A DNA stretch of 64,000 nucleotides from Paractinoplanes aksuensis (GTDB lineage: Bacteria > Actinomycetota > Actinomycetes > Mycobacteriales > Micromonosporaceae): assembly GCF_024137025.1 (NCBI RefSeq), contig NZ_JAMYJR010000013.1:391860-455859 (forward strand), given 5' to 3'. Each line of letters starts with the position of its first letter. Position 1 is the stretch's first letter. The position numbers were made by a program, and so were the translations under genes. The notes under the pieces were generated by a model, which was not told the origin of the DNA, ran no database searches, and saw nothing but the letters and a program-made list of their open reading frames with translations. Positions 15,531 through 25,325 of this stretch are shown here, piece after piece.

Positions 15531-18500
15531 ATGCGAAAGCCGCAGCGCTCCAGGCTGTGCTATCTAGCCATCCCGATCCTCACGGCGGCCATGCTGGCCG
15601 TGCCGTCACCGTCCAATGCCGCTGTCGCGGAGAGGGCGCCCACCGCCCCACCAGGCGCGGGCCCGGTCGACCGCGGGCTGCCGCCTGAGGCCACCAAGAA
15701 CCACGGTCTGCCGGCCGGTCAGGCGGCCGAGCCCGTCCCGCCGGCGACCGAAGCCGCGGGTAAGCCGCAGAAGGCCGCCACCACAGCCAAGGCCGACCGG
15801 CGTGAGGCCACAGTCAAAACCCTGCGCCTCAACGCGCAGCTGGCCCCACCGACCCAGCCCATCGTCCGCCCGGGCTATCTGCTCGGCGACACCTCGCTGG
15901 TCGTCTATTTCAACGCCGACATCGGTCCCACCGACCGCTGGTGGGCCACCGTCCGCGACGTCGAGTCGGCCACCGAGCAGCGCTCAGTCGACCTCACCCA
16001 GGCCGACCTCAACATCTGCTCCTTCCCAGCCACCTACTGCCGCAGCTTCGGCGCCGCCGAGGGCTGGGTCCTCGACCCCGCCCGCACCTACACAGTCACC
16101 GTCACCGTGGCCACCGCCGAGGGCGAGCTGAGCAGCCCCGAGTCCGCCCCGGCCAAGCCCCGGCGGGTCGAGACGCCACCCTCAGTCCCGGCCAGCCAGG
16201 CCGTAGGTTGCGGCTGCGCCACCGTCCTGGGCACCACAGTCCGCGCTCAAGCCTTCCGCGGCCAGATGGTCAACACCGGCACCGGCACGTACACCCGGGT
16301 CGAGCAGGACTTCGCCATGCCGAGCTTCGGCATTCCGTTCCGGCTGGCCCGCTACTACTCCTCCGGCAACACCGCGCGCGGCCTCTTCGGGCCGGGCTGG
16401 AGTTCCTCGTACGACGTCCGCATCGTAGCCGCCGACGGCGGCGCCGCGCGGGTGCGGGCCGAGGACGGCGCCGAAGCCGTCTACACCGGTGGCGCGGACG
16501 GCACCTACAGCGCCCCGGCCGGCGTACGCGCAAAGCTCGCCAAAACTGACACCGGCTGGCAGCTGACCCCGCCTGACCGACGAGTCCTCAGTTTCGACGC
16601 GTCCGGCAAGCTCGTCTCCGTCAAGAACCCGCGCGGCGACGGCGTCACGCTCACCTACACGAGCACCGGCGCCCTCGACCGCGTCACCGACCCGAGCGGC
16701 CGCGTCGTCAAGTTCGAGACCCGGACCGACCTGGGCCTGGTCACCAAGGTGACGATGCCCGACGGGCGCAGCGCCCAGTTCGACTACCAGGACGGTCGCC
16801 TGCTCAAGACCCAGGACGCCCGCCGCAGCGTCACCTCCTACGGCTACGACGCCGCCGGGCGCCTGACCACCGTGCACGACCCGCGGGGCACCCGCCAACT
16901 GCTCAACGAGTACGACGCCACCGGTCGCGTCGCCAAGCAGACCGACGCGCTCAACGGCGTCACCACCTTCGCCTGGGACGCCGGGCAGCAGCGGGCCACC
17001 ACCACCGACCCGGACGGGGTCGTGGTGGTCGACGGCTACCGCGACAACGTGCTTCTGTTCAGCCGTAACGCCAACAACGACGTGGTCAACACGCGTTATG
17101 ACGGCAAGTTGCAGAAGAGCCTCGTCGTCGACCCCAAGGGCAACCAGGAGTCGACCGCGTTCGACGCGGACGGCAACCCGCGGACCCGTACGGCGCCCGA
17201 GCCTTTCTCTTTCACCCAGACCAGTGACTTCGACAACCGCGGGAACCAGACCCAGTACACCGATGGTCGCGGGCAGAAGTGGATCTACACGTACAACGAG
17301 TTCAACGAGCTGACCAGTCAGCGCAACCCGGAGCAGAAGACCGGCTACCAGTACGAGTACGACAGCAAGGGCCAGGTCGTCAAGCGGACCGACCCTCGGG
17401 GCAAAACCACGACCTACACGTACGACGCCGACGGCAACCGGACGTCCGAGAGCATGCCGACCGGGCGTAAAACCGTTATGACGTACGACAAGACGGGCCG
17501 GATGAGTTCGGTCGTCGACCCGCGCGGCACAGTGTCGGGGGCCGACCCGGACAAGTTCCGCACCCGGTACGAGTACGACGGCGAGAACCAGATCGTCGAG
17601 ATGCGCAAGCCGGGCAAGCTGCTGCCGTACCGCTGGACCTTCGACGAGCTCGGCCAGCTCGCCGTCGAGACCGACCCGCTGGCCGGCAACACCCACCACA
17701 CGTACGACAAAGCCGGTCGCCCGATCCTCACCAAGGACCCGGTCGGCAACGTCAGCGCCACGGAATACACCGCGGCCGGCCGGCGCAAGTCGATGACGCT
17801 CGACCCGGGCGGGCTCGAGCTCACCACGAGCTGGACCTACGACGCCAACGGGCGGGTGGCCACCGAGGTCGCGCCCATCGGCAACGCCGACGCGGCCCAG
17901 AAGGCGCTGTTCACCAGCACGTTCCACTACGACTTCAACGGCAACCTGGTGCAGGCCGACCGGCCCTACGGCTCGGACGCGACGCGGGTCAAGGTGGACA
18001 CCGCGTTCGACTCGCTGGACCGGCCGAACGAGCAGGTCGACCAGCTCGGCAACAGCACCTCGGTGCGCTACGACAACAACGGCAACGTCGTCGGCATGAC
18101 CGACGAGAACGGCGAGTCCCTGACGAGCACGTTCGACGGGGCCAACCGGCGTACGGGAAGCTCCTCGCCGGGCGGCGGGGGCAATGCCGGCATCGAGTAC
18201 GACGAGGTGGGCAACCCGACCAAGCAGACCACCCCGACCGGTGGCGTCATCACCTGGAAGTACGACGACGACGGCCGGCCCACCGAGATCACCGATCCGC
18301 GGGGCAACGTCGCCGGCGCCGACCCGGCCGACTACACCACGAAGTACGGCTACGACCAGGCCGGCAACCAGGTCTCGGTGACCGACCCGCTGGGCAACCT
18401 GACCAAGCAGTCGTTCGACGCCAACGACCGCGTGACCGCGGTGACCGACGCCAACAACCACACGACCAGGTACGGCTACAACGACAACGACTGGCTGACC

Positions 18501-21500
18501 TCGGTCACCGGGCCGGACGCCACGATCCTGTCCACGACCTTCCAGTACAACGCGAACGGCCAGGAGGTCCGGCGCACCGACCCGCTGCTGCGCTCGAAGT
18601 TCACCGAGTACGACCGGGCCGGGCGCACCGAGGCCACGACTGACGGGCTGGGTCGCCGGCGGGAGTACGTCTACGACGCCAACTCGCAGGTGGTGCAGGA
18701 GCGGACCGCGCGGCTGCTGCCGAGCCGGCCCGACCCGGACGGCACGATCTTCTACGGGTACGACAACGTGGGCCGGCTGACCAGCAAGAAGCTCGGCGAG
18801 AACGGCACCCTCTACACGTACGGGTACGACGCCAAGAACAAGCTCACCGCGGCGGCCGACCCGACCGGGGTGCAGTCCTATACGTACGACAAAACCGAGC
18901 GGCTGACCGAGGTCGCCCGCGGCGACGAGATCTTCGGCTACACGTACGACGCCGAGGACCGCATCACCGACCGCAGCTACCCGGACGGCACGAAGATCGC
19001 CGCCGACTACGACGACGGCGACCGCGTCACGGCGCTGACCAGCAGCAAGGGCGGCACGAGCGCGCGCTACGAGTTCGGGTACGACGTCGCCGACAACCTG
19101 ACCAGGACCACCTACCCGAGCTCGACCGGCGTCGTCGAGAACCGCGAGTACGACCGGGCCGGCCGGATGACCGGCATCGAGGCGACCAAGGGCGGCACCA
19201 CGCTCAGCGCCTTCGACCTGGTGCTCGACAAGGTGGGCAACCCGACCCGGATCACCGAGACCAAGGGCGAGCCGGGCCAGCCGACCAGCACCGAGGCCAC
19301 GGCCTACACGTACGACGAGGCCGACCGGCTGACCGCGGAGTGCTTCGGGGCGCAGGCCTGCTCCGGCTCGAGCGCTTCCCGGACCGACTACACGTACGAC
19401 CTGGTCGGCAACCGCACCACCAAGAAGGTGGCCGCACCGGGCGAGAACACGCTCACCAAGTACACGTACGACGCCGCCGACCAGCTGATCATCGAGGCGA
19501 CGGCCGGTTCGCGAGCCAACCTGCGGACCTTCGCGTACGACGAGGAGGGCAACCAGACCCGGGCCGGGTCGGACAAATTCACGTACTCGCTCGACCACCG
19601 GATGACCTCGGCCACCGTCAACGGCAAGACCACCAACTACACGTTCGACGCGGTCGGCAACCGGATCCAGGCCGTCACCGGCACCGGCGCCGACCAGATC
19701 GTGCAGAAGTGGTCGTGGGACAGCGCCGGCCCGCGCGCCATCCTGGCCGCGGAGTCGCAGACCGGCGGCGGCACCACCCAGCAGCGCAGCTATCTCTACA
19801 ACCCGGGCGGTCAGGCGCTCGGTCTGATGGCCGGGGCGACCGCGCACTCGTACCTGCACGACTGGCTCGGTGGCGTCTCCGGCGTGGTGTCGGCCGACGG
19901 CACCCCGCAATGGTCGTACGACTACGACGCCTTCGGGGTCACCGAGAGCTCGAAGCTGACCGCCGACGCGCCCGTCAATCCGCTGCAGTACACCGGCGCC
20001 TACCAGGACGCCGGCCAGGGCAGCCGGTACGCGATGGGCGCCCGCAACTACGACCCGGGCACCGGCCGCTTCGACGCCACCGACCCGGTGGCCCAGCCCA
20101 AGACCGACCCGGCGGTGTCGTCGTACTCGTACACGAACGCCCGCCCGACCGTCCAGACCGACCCGACCGGCGAGGACCCGGACAGCGGCGGCGTGTTCTA
20201 CGGCAGCGTCACCGCGGCCGAGCACCGCATGAACAACGCGGACGCGGGGGCCGCCACCACCGACGCCACCGTGCCCGACGGCGGGATGGTCGAGGTCGAC
20301 AACCCGGAGTGGCTCAACGCGAAGAAGCTGGTCGACGAGGCCGAGGGCTTCGTCAAGCAGATCGGCGACGAGATCGTCAACCTCATCCTCGATCTGGTCG
20401 GCTTCAACGACGCCAAGGCCTGCATCACCGAGGGTGACATCGTCGCCTGCATCTCGACCGCGTTGCAGGCGGTGCCGTGGGGCAAGATGTTCAAGGCCGC
20501 CAAGGTCGCCATCAAGGCCGTCGGCGTGGGGCGGCGCCTCATCGACGCGTACGGCAATCTGAAGGCGGCCCGGAACGCGCTGACCTCGATCCCGCAGCGG
20601 ATCAAGAAGTTGGTCGACGCGCCGGTGACGGCGGTGAAGTCCGGTGCCGCGAAACAGGTCGAGAACACGGTCAAGGCGGCCAAGGACATCGGCGGCAAGG
20701 CCAAGGCCACGGCCAAGAACGCCGTCAACAAAGTCCGGAACAAGGCCAAGTCGGCGACCGAGGAAAGTTGCAAGGTCGCCAAGGGCGCGAGCAAGCGACT
20801 GTCCAACTCGTTCCTGGCCGGCACGCTCGTGCTGATGGCCGACGGCACCAGCAAGCCGATCGAAAAGGTCGAGCCCGGCGACACGGTGAAGGCCACCGAC
20901 GCGGCCACCGGCCTCAGCGAGCCCCAGCAGGTCGTCGCGTCGATCACCGGCAGCGGGGACAAGAGCCTGGTCGAACTGACCGTGGCCGGCGCCACGATCA
21001 CCGCTACCGCCGGCCACAAGTTCTACAGTCCCGGCCGGGGCTGGATCATCGCCGACGACCTCGAGCCCGGCGACAAGCTGCGGGACACCGGCGGGCGTAC
21101 GGTCGCGGTCAAGGCCACGCGCGACTACAAGGCCAAGACCGAGGTCTACAACCTCACCGTCGACAACACGCACACGTACTACGTGAAGGCCGGCCACAAC
21201 CAGGTCCTCGTGCACAACTGCATGACGACCCAGGCCATCACGGAACGCCTGCAGGAGCACGTCGACGCGGTCGTCAACGACTTCGAGAACGGTCTGATCG
21301 GCCTGAGCCCGGGCCGGCAGGGCGCGGTGTGGGGCGCTATCGCCAAGAGGGGCCGCGAGAGAGGTTCGTCGGCCTATGAGATGCACCGTGGGGCAGTGAT
21401 CGACGAGCACGTCAAGCGAAGGGTGGAACAGGACCCGAAGCTGAACAAGATCCTGCACATCTGCAGCCTCTTCGAGGAATGTCCGGACTTCCACGATCCG

Positions 21501-21602
21501 ACCCGGAACGTATGGTGGGACATGACCACCGACAGTGGCTGGAAGTCGCACAGCAAATACACCAAGTTGTTCGGCCGGGGCATTTATCTGCCCACTCGAT
21601 AG
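15531..21602 (+). CDS. Secreted Rhs/YD-repeat polymorphic toxin with Hint domain
   Basis: A 2,023-residue protein. The start was chosen at MRKPQRSRL because a signal peptide follows (hydrophobic IPILTAAMLAV, AlaXAla-like end near 33). After a Pro/Ala-rich linker and an Ig-like segment comes a DUF6531-type domain (near 225-300), many YD repeats (GYDAAGRL-type), the Rhs core (near 1,470-1,550: YDAFG, YRYD-like, GARNYDPGTGRFDATDPV), a helical linker, a Hint domain (about 1,758-1,897: FLAGTLVLMADG, AGHKFYSPGRGW, NTHTYYV, VLVHNC), and a 126-residue C-terminal domain. The latter has a PDFHDP...WWDMTT...HSKY pattern suggestive of a restriction-endonuclease-fold toxin. The pentapeptide gene just downstream may be the immunity protein. 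Secretion by Sec is predicted; the target is unknown. Confidence 0.9.
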   Translation: MRKPQRSRLCYLAIPILTAAMLAVPSPSNAAVAERAPTAPPGAGPVDRGLPPEATKNHGLPAGQAAEPVPPATEAAGKPQKAATTAKADRREATVKTLRLNAQLAPPTQPIVRPGYLLGDTSLVVYFNADIGPTDRWWATVRDVESATEQRSVDLTQADLNICSFPATYCRSFGAAEGWVLDPARTYTVTVTVATAEGELSSPESAPAKPRRVETPPSVPASQAVGCGCATVLGTTVRAQAFRGQMVNTGTGTYTRVEQDFAMPSFGIPFRLARYYSSGNTARGLFGPGWSSSYDVRIVAADGGAARVRAEDGAEAVYTGGADGTYSAPAGVRAKLAKTDTGWQLTPPDRRVLSFDASGKLVSVKNPRGDGVTLTYTSTGALDRVTDPSGRVVKFETRTDLGLVTKVTMPDGRSAQFDYQDGRLLKTQDARRSVTSYGYDAAGRLTTVHDPRGTRQLLNEYDATGRVAKQTDALNGVTTFAWDAGQQRATTTDPDGVVVVDGYRDNVLLFSRNANNDVVNTRYDGKLQKSLVVDPKGNQESTAFDADGNPRTRTAPEPFSFTQTSDFDNRGNQTQYTDGRGQKWIYTYNEFNELTSQRNPEQKTGYQYEYDSKGQVVKRTDPRGKTTTYTYDADGNRTSESMPTGRKTVMTYDKTGRMSSVVDPRGTVSGADPDKFRTRYEYDGENQIVEMRKPGKLLPYRWTFDELGQLAVETDPLAGNTHHTYDKAGRPILTKDPVGNVSATEYTAAGRRKSMTLDPGGLELTTSWTYDANGRVATEVAPIGNADAAQKALFTSTFHYDFNGNLVQADRPYGSDATRVKVDTAFDSLDRPNEQVDQLGNSTSVRYDNNGNVVGMTDENGESLTSTFDGANRRTGSSSPGGGGNAGIEYDEVGNPTKQTTPTGGVITWKYDDDGRPTEITDPRGNVAGADPADYTTKYGYDQAGNQVSVTDPLGNLTKQSFDANDRVTAVTDANNHTTRYGYNDNDWLTSVTGPDATILSTTFQYNANGQEVRRTDPLLRSKFTEYDRAGRTEATTDGLGRRREYVYDANSQVVQERTARLLPSRPDPDGTIFYGYDNVGRLTSKKLGENGTLYTYGYDAKNKLTAAADPTGVQSYTYDKTERLTEVARGDEIFGYTYDAEDRITDRSYPDGTKIAADYDDGDRVTALTSSKGGTSARYEFGYDVADNLTRTTYPSSTGVVENREYDRAGRMTGIEATKGGTTLSAFDLVLDKVGNPTRITETKGEPGQPTSTEATAYTYDEADRLTAECFGAQACSGSSASRTDYTYDLVGNRTTKKVAAPGENTLTKYTYDAADQLIIEATAGSRANLRTFAYDEEGNQTRAGSDKFTYSLDHRMTSATVNGKTTNYTFDAVGNRIQAVTGTGADQIVQKWSWDSAGPRAILAAESQTGGGTTQQRSYLYNPGGQALGLMAGATAHSYLHDWLGGVSGVVSADGTPQWSYDYDAFGVTESSKLTADAPVNPLQYTGAYQDAGQGSRYAMGARNYDPGTGRFDATDPVAQPKTDPAVSSYSYTNARPTVQTDPTGEDPDSGGVFYGSVTAAEHRMNNADAGAATTDATVPDGGMVEVDNPEWLNAKKLVDEAEGFVKQIGDEIVNLILDLVGFNDAKACITEGDIVACISTALQAVPWGKMFKAAKVAIKAVGVGRRLIDAYGNLKAARNALTSIPQRIKKLVDAPVTAVKSGAAKQVENTVKAAKDIGGKAKATAKNAVNKVRNKAKSATEESCKVAKGASKRLSNSFLAGTLVLMADGTSKPIEKVEPGDTVKATDAATGLSEPQQVVASITGSGDKSLVELTVAGATITATAGHKFYSPGRGWIIADDLEPGDKLRDTGGRTVAVKATRDYKAKTEVYNLTVDNTHTYYVKAGHNQVLVHNCMTTQAITERLQEHVDAVVNDFENGLIGLSPGRQGAVWGAIAKRGRERGSSAYEMHRGAVIDEHVKRRVEQDPKLNKILHICSLFEECPDFHDPTRNVWWDMTTDSGWKSHSKYTKLFGRGIYLPTR

Positions 21603-21612
21603 GGGTCAAGAC

Positions 21613-22500
21613 ATGGCGCGCAGGGAGCTGATCGACCGCTGGCGTACGGGAAATCTCCGCACCGAGATTCTCCGGCGGCTGGCCGACGGCAGCTCCCTGC
21701 TCGACCTCGAGCTCTCCACGGTGGAGGGCCGGCTCGACCTGCGGGGCTTCCCGGCCGGCGGCCTGGACTCGCAGGCGCCCACGATCGCCGGCGTGGATCT
21801 CCAGTACGCCACATTGGCCCGCGCCCACCTCGAGGACGTCAATTTCCGTGATTGCCGTTTCGACGGGGCCGATCTGACCCGGGCGGTGTTCACCGACGGA
21901 TCCATCGCCGAATCCACGATGGTGCGGGCGACGCTGCAGGAAGCGATTCTGGCCCGCACCACGTGGCAGTCGGTCGACCTGACCGGCGCCAAGATGAAGA
22001 AGTTCTCGGCCGAGCGCACCCACTTCGCGGGCTGCACCTTCCCGGCCCTGCCCAAGGCCGAGTTCGCCGGCTGCACCATCGAGGACTCGGTATTCACCGG
22101 CGCGCTGATCGAAACGCGTTTCCTGGGGCGGGCCCACGACAGCGCGGTGCTGCGGCGGGTCACGTTCCAGTCCGACGAGGCGAAATACCCCGAGTTCGAC
22201 GGCGTCGACTTCGACGAGGTCACGTTCCCCCCGGGCGACAACCTGATCGTCGTACCGCGGAACTTCAAGGACGTGGCCGAACGGGCGGGCCGGCTCTCCT
22301 CGGGCCGCGACGACCAGGCCGGCAAAGACCTGCGACGGTTCCTCTCGCACGAATCCTTGCGCCCCGGCCTGCGGGCGACGGCCGGCTGGGCCACGGCCCG
22401 GCATGTCCTCGTCGACGGCTATCCGAGCGGCGCGGAACTGGCGGATCTGGCGGTCACCATGCTGCGACGCGCGGCCGAAGATATTGATGCTGTGCGTTGA
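21613..22500 (+). CDS. Pentapeptide-repeat protein, candidate immunity protein
   Basis: A 295-residue protein with an N-terminal helical segment (1-40), a pentapeptide-repeat region about 35-205 (A(D/N)LxX units such as GVDLQYATLARAHLEDVNF, DGADLTRAVF, DLTGAKM, FAGCTF) and a helical C-terminus. It starts 10 bp after the Rhs stop, with AGGGG as ribosome-binding site. Such right-handed beta-helix proteins can mimic DNA (MfpA/Qnr protect gyrase) or act as immunity factors. The position directly behind a toxin C-terminus makes the immunity role the more natural reading, but most Rhs immunity proteins are smaller and not of this fold, so this stays an inference. Confidence 0.78.
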   Translation: MARRELIDRWRTGNLRTEILRRLADGSSLLDLELSTVEGRLDLRGFPAGGLDSQAPTIAGVDLQYATLARAHLEDVNFRDCRFDGADLTRAVFTDGSIAESTMVRATLQEAILARTTWQSVDLTGAKMKKFSAERTHFAGCTFPALPKAEFAGCTIEDSVFTGALIETRFLGRAHDSAVLRRVTFQSDEAKYPEFDGVDFDEVTFPPGDNLIVVPRNFKDVAERAGRLSSGRDDQAGKDLRRFLSHESLRPGLRATAGWATARHVLVDGYPSGAELADLAVTMLRRAAEDIDAVR

Positions 22501-22510
22501 GTAATCTCGG

Positions 22511-23116
22511 ATGATCGGTTTCACGGGCCGTACGAAGGACTCACGCCGGAACCTGCCGCCGAGCGCCCGGCACCGGCTGCTGCCCACCGGTAACGCCATC
22601 CAGGTCACCGGCGAGGAGAAACACCTGGCCGACCTGACGCCGTTCCTGCGTCCCGAGGGCGAGTGCTGGGTCCACGTCACCCTGCACGAACTCGTCGAGC
22701 AGGGCGCCCGCACGTCCAGGACCGTGATCGAGGTACGCCTGGAGGGGGCCCGGGTCGGCCAGCTCACGCCGAGGATGAGCGGCGAGCTGCTGCCCGCCCT
22801 GCACCACCTGGCCGAGCAGGGCGACACGGCCGCGGCCCGGGCGATCGTCAAGGGCAACCGGATCAAGGCCGAGGTCGTCCTGTACGCAGCCCGGGCCCAC
22901 GAACTGCCCGAGAGCTGGCTGGCCCCCGCGCCCGCGCCGGCCGAGCAGCACGAGCACGAGCCGATACCGGCCGCACCCACCGGCGTACGCTTCGTGGTCC
23001 CACCCGGCTGGCCGAGTCCACCCGAAGGATGGACCCCGCCGGTGGGCTGGCGCCCCGACCCGTCCTGGGCGCCCGCCCCACCGGACTGGCAGTGGTGGGT
23101 GCTGACCTGGGATTAG
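22511..23116 (+). CDS. Uncharacterised protein with Pro/Trp-rich tail
   Basis: A 201-residue protein starting 10 bp after the pentapeptide gene. Residues about 20-135 form an alpha/beta domain (NAIQVTGEEKHLADLTPFL, WVHVTLHEL, VIEVRLEGARVGQLTPRMSGELLPAL, IKAEVVLYA) that faintly resembles HIRAN-type domains; I am not confident of this. A flexible Ala/Pro/Glu linker is followed by a tail with five W-x-P-type motifs (PPGWPSPPEGW, PVGWRPDPSW, APPDWQWW). Pro-Trp tails of this kind occur in several actinobacterial proteins, where they are thought to mediate protein contacts. It could belong to the toxin locus or simply be the next gene. Function unknown. Confidence 0.75.
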   Translation: MIGFTGRTKDSRRNLPPSARHRLLPTGNAIQVTGEEKHLADLTPFLRPEGECWVHVTLHELVEQGARTSRTVIEVRLEGARVGQLTPRMSGELLPALHHLAEQGDTAAARAIVKGNRIKAEVVLYAARAHELPESWLAPAPAPAEQHEHEPIPAAPTGVRFVVPPGWPSPPEGWTPPVGWRPDPSWAPAPPDWQWWVLTWD

Positions 23117-23119
23117 GGC

Positions 23120-23557
23120 TCAGGCGGCCGGGGCGCCCCCGAACGTGGTACCGGCGCCGGTGCCCGCCACGACCACCCGCGGATCGGTCATGAGCTGCTT
23201 GCGGATGGCCGTCCAGGCCCCCCGGTAGCGCTCGTCGGGAATGCCGAAGCCGGTCATCGCCGCCTTCAGTTCCTTGCCGGTCAGGGGCTCGGGCGTCTCT
23301 TGCAGGGCCCGCACGACCACGGTCGCCGGGTCCTGCTCGAACGCGGCGCGCAGCCCGTCCGGGTCGGTCAGCGACTGGAACTGGACGGACTCCCGCACGG
23401 TCACGGTCTCGTAGTCGCCGAGGTGCACCTCCTGCTCAGCGCCCGTGTCGTCCCATTTGACGGTGTACAGGTCGTCTTCCTGTTTCAATACCGTACCGAC
23501 CTTGATAGGTCCGCCTGTCACATAAGGAAGCCGAACGACGGCCCGTTGCTGGTCCAT
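23120..23557 (-). CDS. Hypothetical protein, possible barrel plus winged helix
   Basis: A 145-residue soluble protein convergent with the previous gene (3-bp gap). The N-terminal 60 residues look like a small beta-barrel (VGTVLKQEDDLYTVKWDDTGAEQEVHLGDYETVTV), similar in pattern to KOW/Tudor-like modules. Residues 65-140 are helical with LTGKELKAAMTGFGIPDERYRGAWTAIRKQL, which could be a winged-helix. No family is recognised. It is divergent from the SulP gene, with a 91-bp intergenic gap. Confidence 0.65.
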   Translation of the reverse strand: MDQQRAVVRLPYVTGGPIKVGTVLKQEDDLYTVKWDDTGAEQEVHLGDYETVTVRESVQFQSLTDPDGLRAAFEQDPATVVVRALQETPEPLTGKELKAAMTGFGIPDERYRGAWTAIRKQLMTDPRVVVAGTGAGTTFGGAPAA

Positions 23558-23648
23558 GGTGCGACTGTAGTAGTCCGGCCAACGGGAAGACTCGGCAACC
23601 TGTGGACGCGGACAGGCGTACGGGTCCCTGAGCCACTACCGTGACAGC

Positions 23649-25325
23649 GTGCGTGGCTCGGAGTGGGTTCCTGGGGTGCAGGCTGCGGCGAGCTATGAGG
23701 CTCGGTGGCTGCCCAAGGACGTCATGGCCGGGCTGGTGCTCACGACCCTGCTCGTGCCGCAGGGCATGGCGTACGCCGAGCTGGCCGGGCTGCCCGCCAT
23801 CACGGGGCTCTACACGTCGATCCTGTGCCTGGTCGCGTACGCGATCTTCGGGCCCTCGAAGGTGCTCGTGCTGGGGCCCGACTCCGCGCTCGGCCCGATG
23901 ATCGCGGCCGTCGTCGTGCCGATCGTGCTGGCCGACGGGGACCCCGGCAAGGCGGTCGCCCTCGCCTCGGTGCTGGCGCTTCTGGTGGGGCTGTTCATGA
24001 CGGTCGCGGCCGTGGCCAAGCTGGGGTTCGTGGCCGATTTGTTGTCACATCCGACCCAGTTGGGCTACATCAACGGGCTGGCCGTCACCATTTTCATCGG
24101 GCAGCTGCCCAAACTGTTCGGCTTCTCGGTCGAGGGCGAGGGCCTTTTCGCCGACGTCAAGGGCTTCGTCACCGGGCTGGGCGACACCGTTCCCGCCGCC
24201 CTGGCCATCGGGGGCGGGGGACTGGCCGTCATTCTGGTGCTGCAGAGATTCCTGCCCAAGGTGCCGGGCATTCTGGTCGCCGTGGTCGGGGCCATCGGGG
24301 CCGTCACTCTGCTCAGCCTGGACGACGTCGACGTGGTGGGGCCGCTGCCGCAGGGGTTCCCACCGTTCACCATTCCGATCGTGACCCTCGGCGAATTGGG
24401 CATGCTCGCCGCGGCGGCGGTCGGCATCACGCTGGTCTCGGTCACCGACACCATTTCCACCGCCTCGACATTTGCCGCGCGGGCGGGGCAAGAGGTGCGT
24501 GGCAATCAGGAAATGGCCGGCATCGGGGCCGCCAATCTGGCCGCGGGGCTGTTCCAGGGGTTCCCGGTCAGCACCAGCGGGTCGCGGACGGCGGTGGCGG
24601 CCGCGTCGGGGGCCAAGACCCAGGTCACCGGGCTGGTCGGCGCGGTCGCCATCACGCTGATGCTCGTGCTGGTGCCGGGATTGCTCAAGGACATGCCGCA
24701 GCCGATGCTGGCCGCGGTGGTCATCGCCGCCTCCATCGGACTGCTCGACATTCCCGGCATGGTGCGGCTCTGGAAACAGCGCCGCATCGAGTTCGCGCTG
24801 GCCACGGCCGCGTTCTTCGGCGTCGCCGTGCTGGGCGTGTTGCCGGGCATCGCCGTCGCGGTCGCGTTGTCGGTGCTCAACGTGTTCCGCCGGGCCTGGT
24901 GGCCGTACCGCACGGTGCTGGCCAAGCCGGCCGGCGTCGACGGCTACCACGACGTAGCGCAATACCCGGACGGCGCCCACATCGGCGGCCTGGTGATTTT
25001 CCGGTTCGACGCGCCGCTCATTTTCGCCAACGCGCGCACCTTCCGCGAGGAGATCCGACGCCTCGCCCAGGCCGGGCCGAAATGGATCGTCATCGCGGCC
25101 GAGCCCATCACCGACGTCGACACCACCGCGGCCGACATGCTCGAGGAACTGGACGAGGAGCTCAACGCAAAAGGCATCTCGCTCGTGTTCGCCGAACTCA
25201 AGCACCCGGTCAAAGAGAAGATCGACCGGTACGAGCTGACCCGCACCATCGACCCCGCGCATTTCTACCCCTCCCTCGACGACGCGGTCGCGGCCTACGG
25301 CCAACGAGAAAGAGACAGCGCATGA
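23649..25325 (+). CDS. SulP-family anion transporter
   Basis: A 558-residue integral membrane permease, probably for sulfate, bicarbonate or another anion. The N-terminus (WLPKDVMAGLVLTTLLVPQGMAYAELAGLP) carries the SulP signature. About twelve hydrophobic segments follow up to residue 425, and a C-terminal STAS domain closes it (VIFRFDAPLIFANARTFREEI, VDTTAADMLEEL). The GTG start leaves a normal family-length N-terminus. Its stop overlaps the amylase start (ATGA), an unusual partnership with no obvious functional link. Substrate is not predictable from the sequence. Confidence 0.92.
   Translation: MRGSEWVPGVQAAASYEARWLPKDVMAGLVLTTLLVPQGMAYAELAGLPAITGLYTSILCLVAYAIFGPSKVLVLGPDSALGPMIAAVVVPIVLADGDPGKAVALASVLALLVGLFMTVAAVAKLGFVADLLSHPTQLGYINGLAVTIFIGQLPKLFGFSVEGEGLFADVKGFVTGLGDTVPAALAIGGGGLAVILVLQRFLPKVPGILVAVVGAIGAVTLLSLDDVDVVGPLPQGFPPFTIPIVTLGELGMLAAAAVGITLVSVTDTISTASTFAARAGQEVRGNQEMAGIGAANLAAGLFQGFPVSTSGSRTAVAAASGAKTQVTGLVGAVAITLMLVLVPGLLKDMPQPMLAAVVIAASIGLLDIPGMVRLWKQRRIEFALATAAFFGVAVLGVLPGIAVAVALSVLNVFRRAWWPYRTVLAKPAGVDGYHDVAQYPDGAHIGGLVIFRFDAPLIFANARTFREEIRRLAQAGPKWIVIAAEPITDVDTTAADMLEELDEELNAKGISLVFAELKHPVKEKIDRYELTRTIDPAHFYPSLDDAVAAYGQRERDSA

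Noticed and set aside
16182..21551. A 1,789-codon open frame antisense to the Rhs gene
   Set aside because: It mirrors the strong GC bias of the Rhs gene's codon positions and the YD repeats; its translation has no domain, and the sense strand has clear ones.
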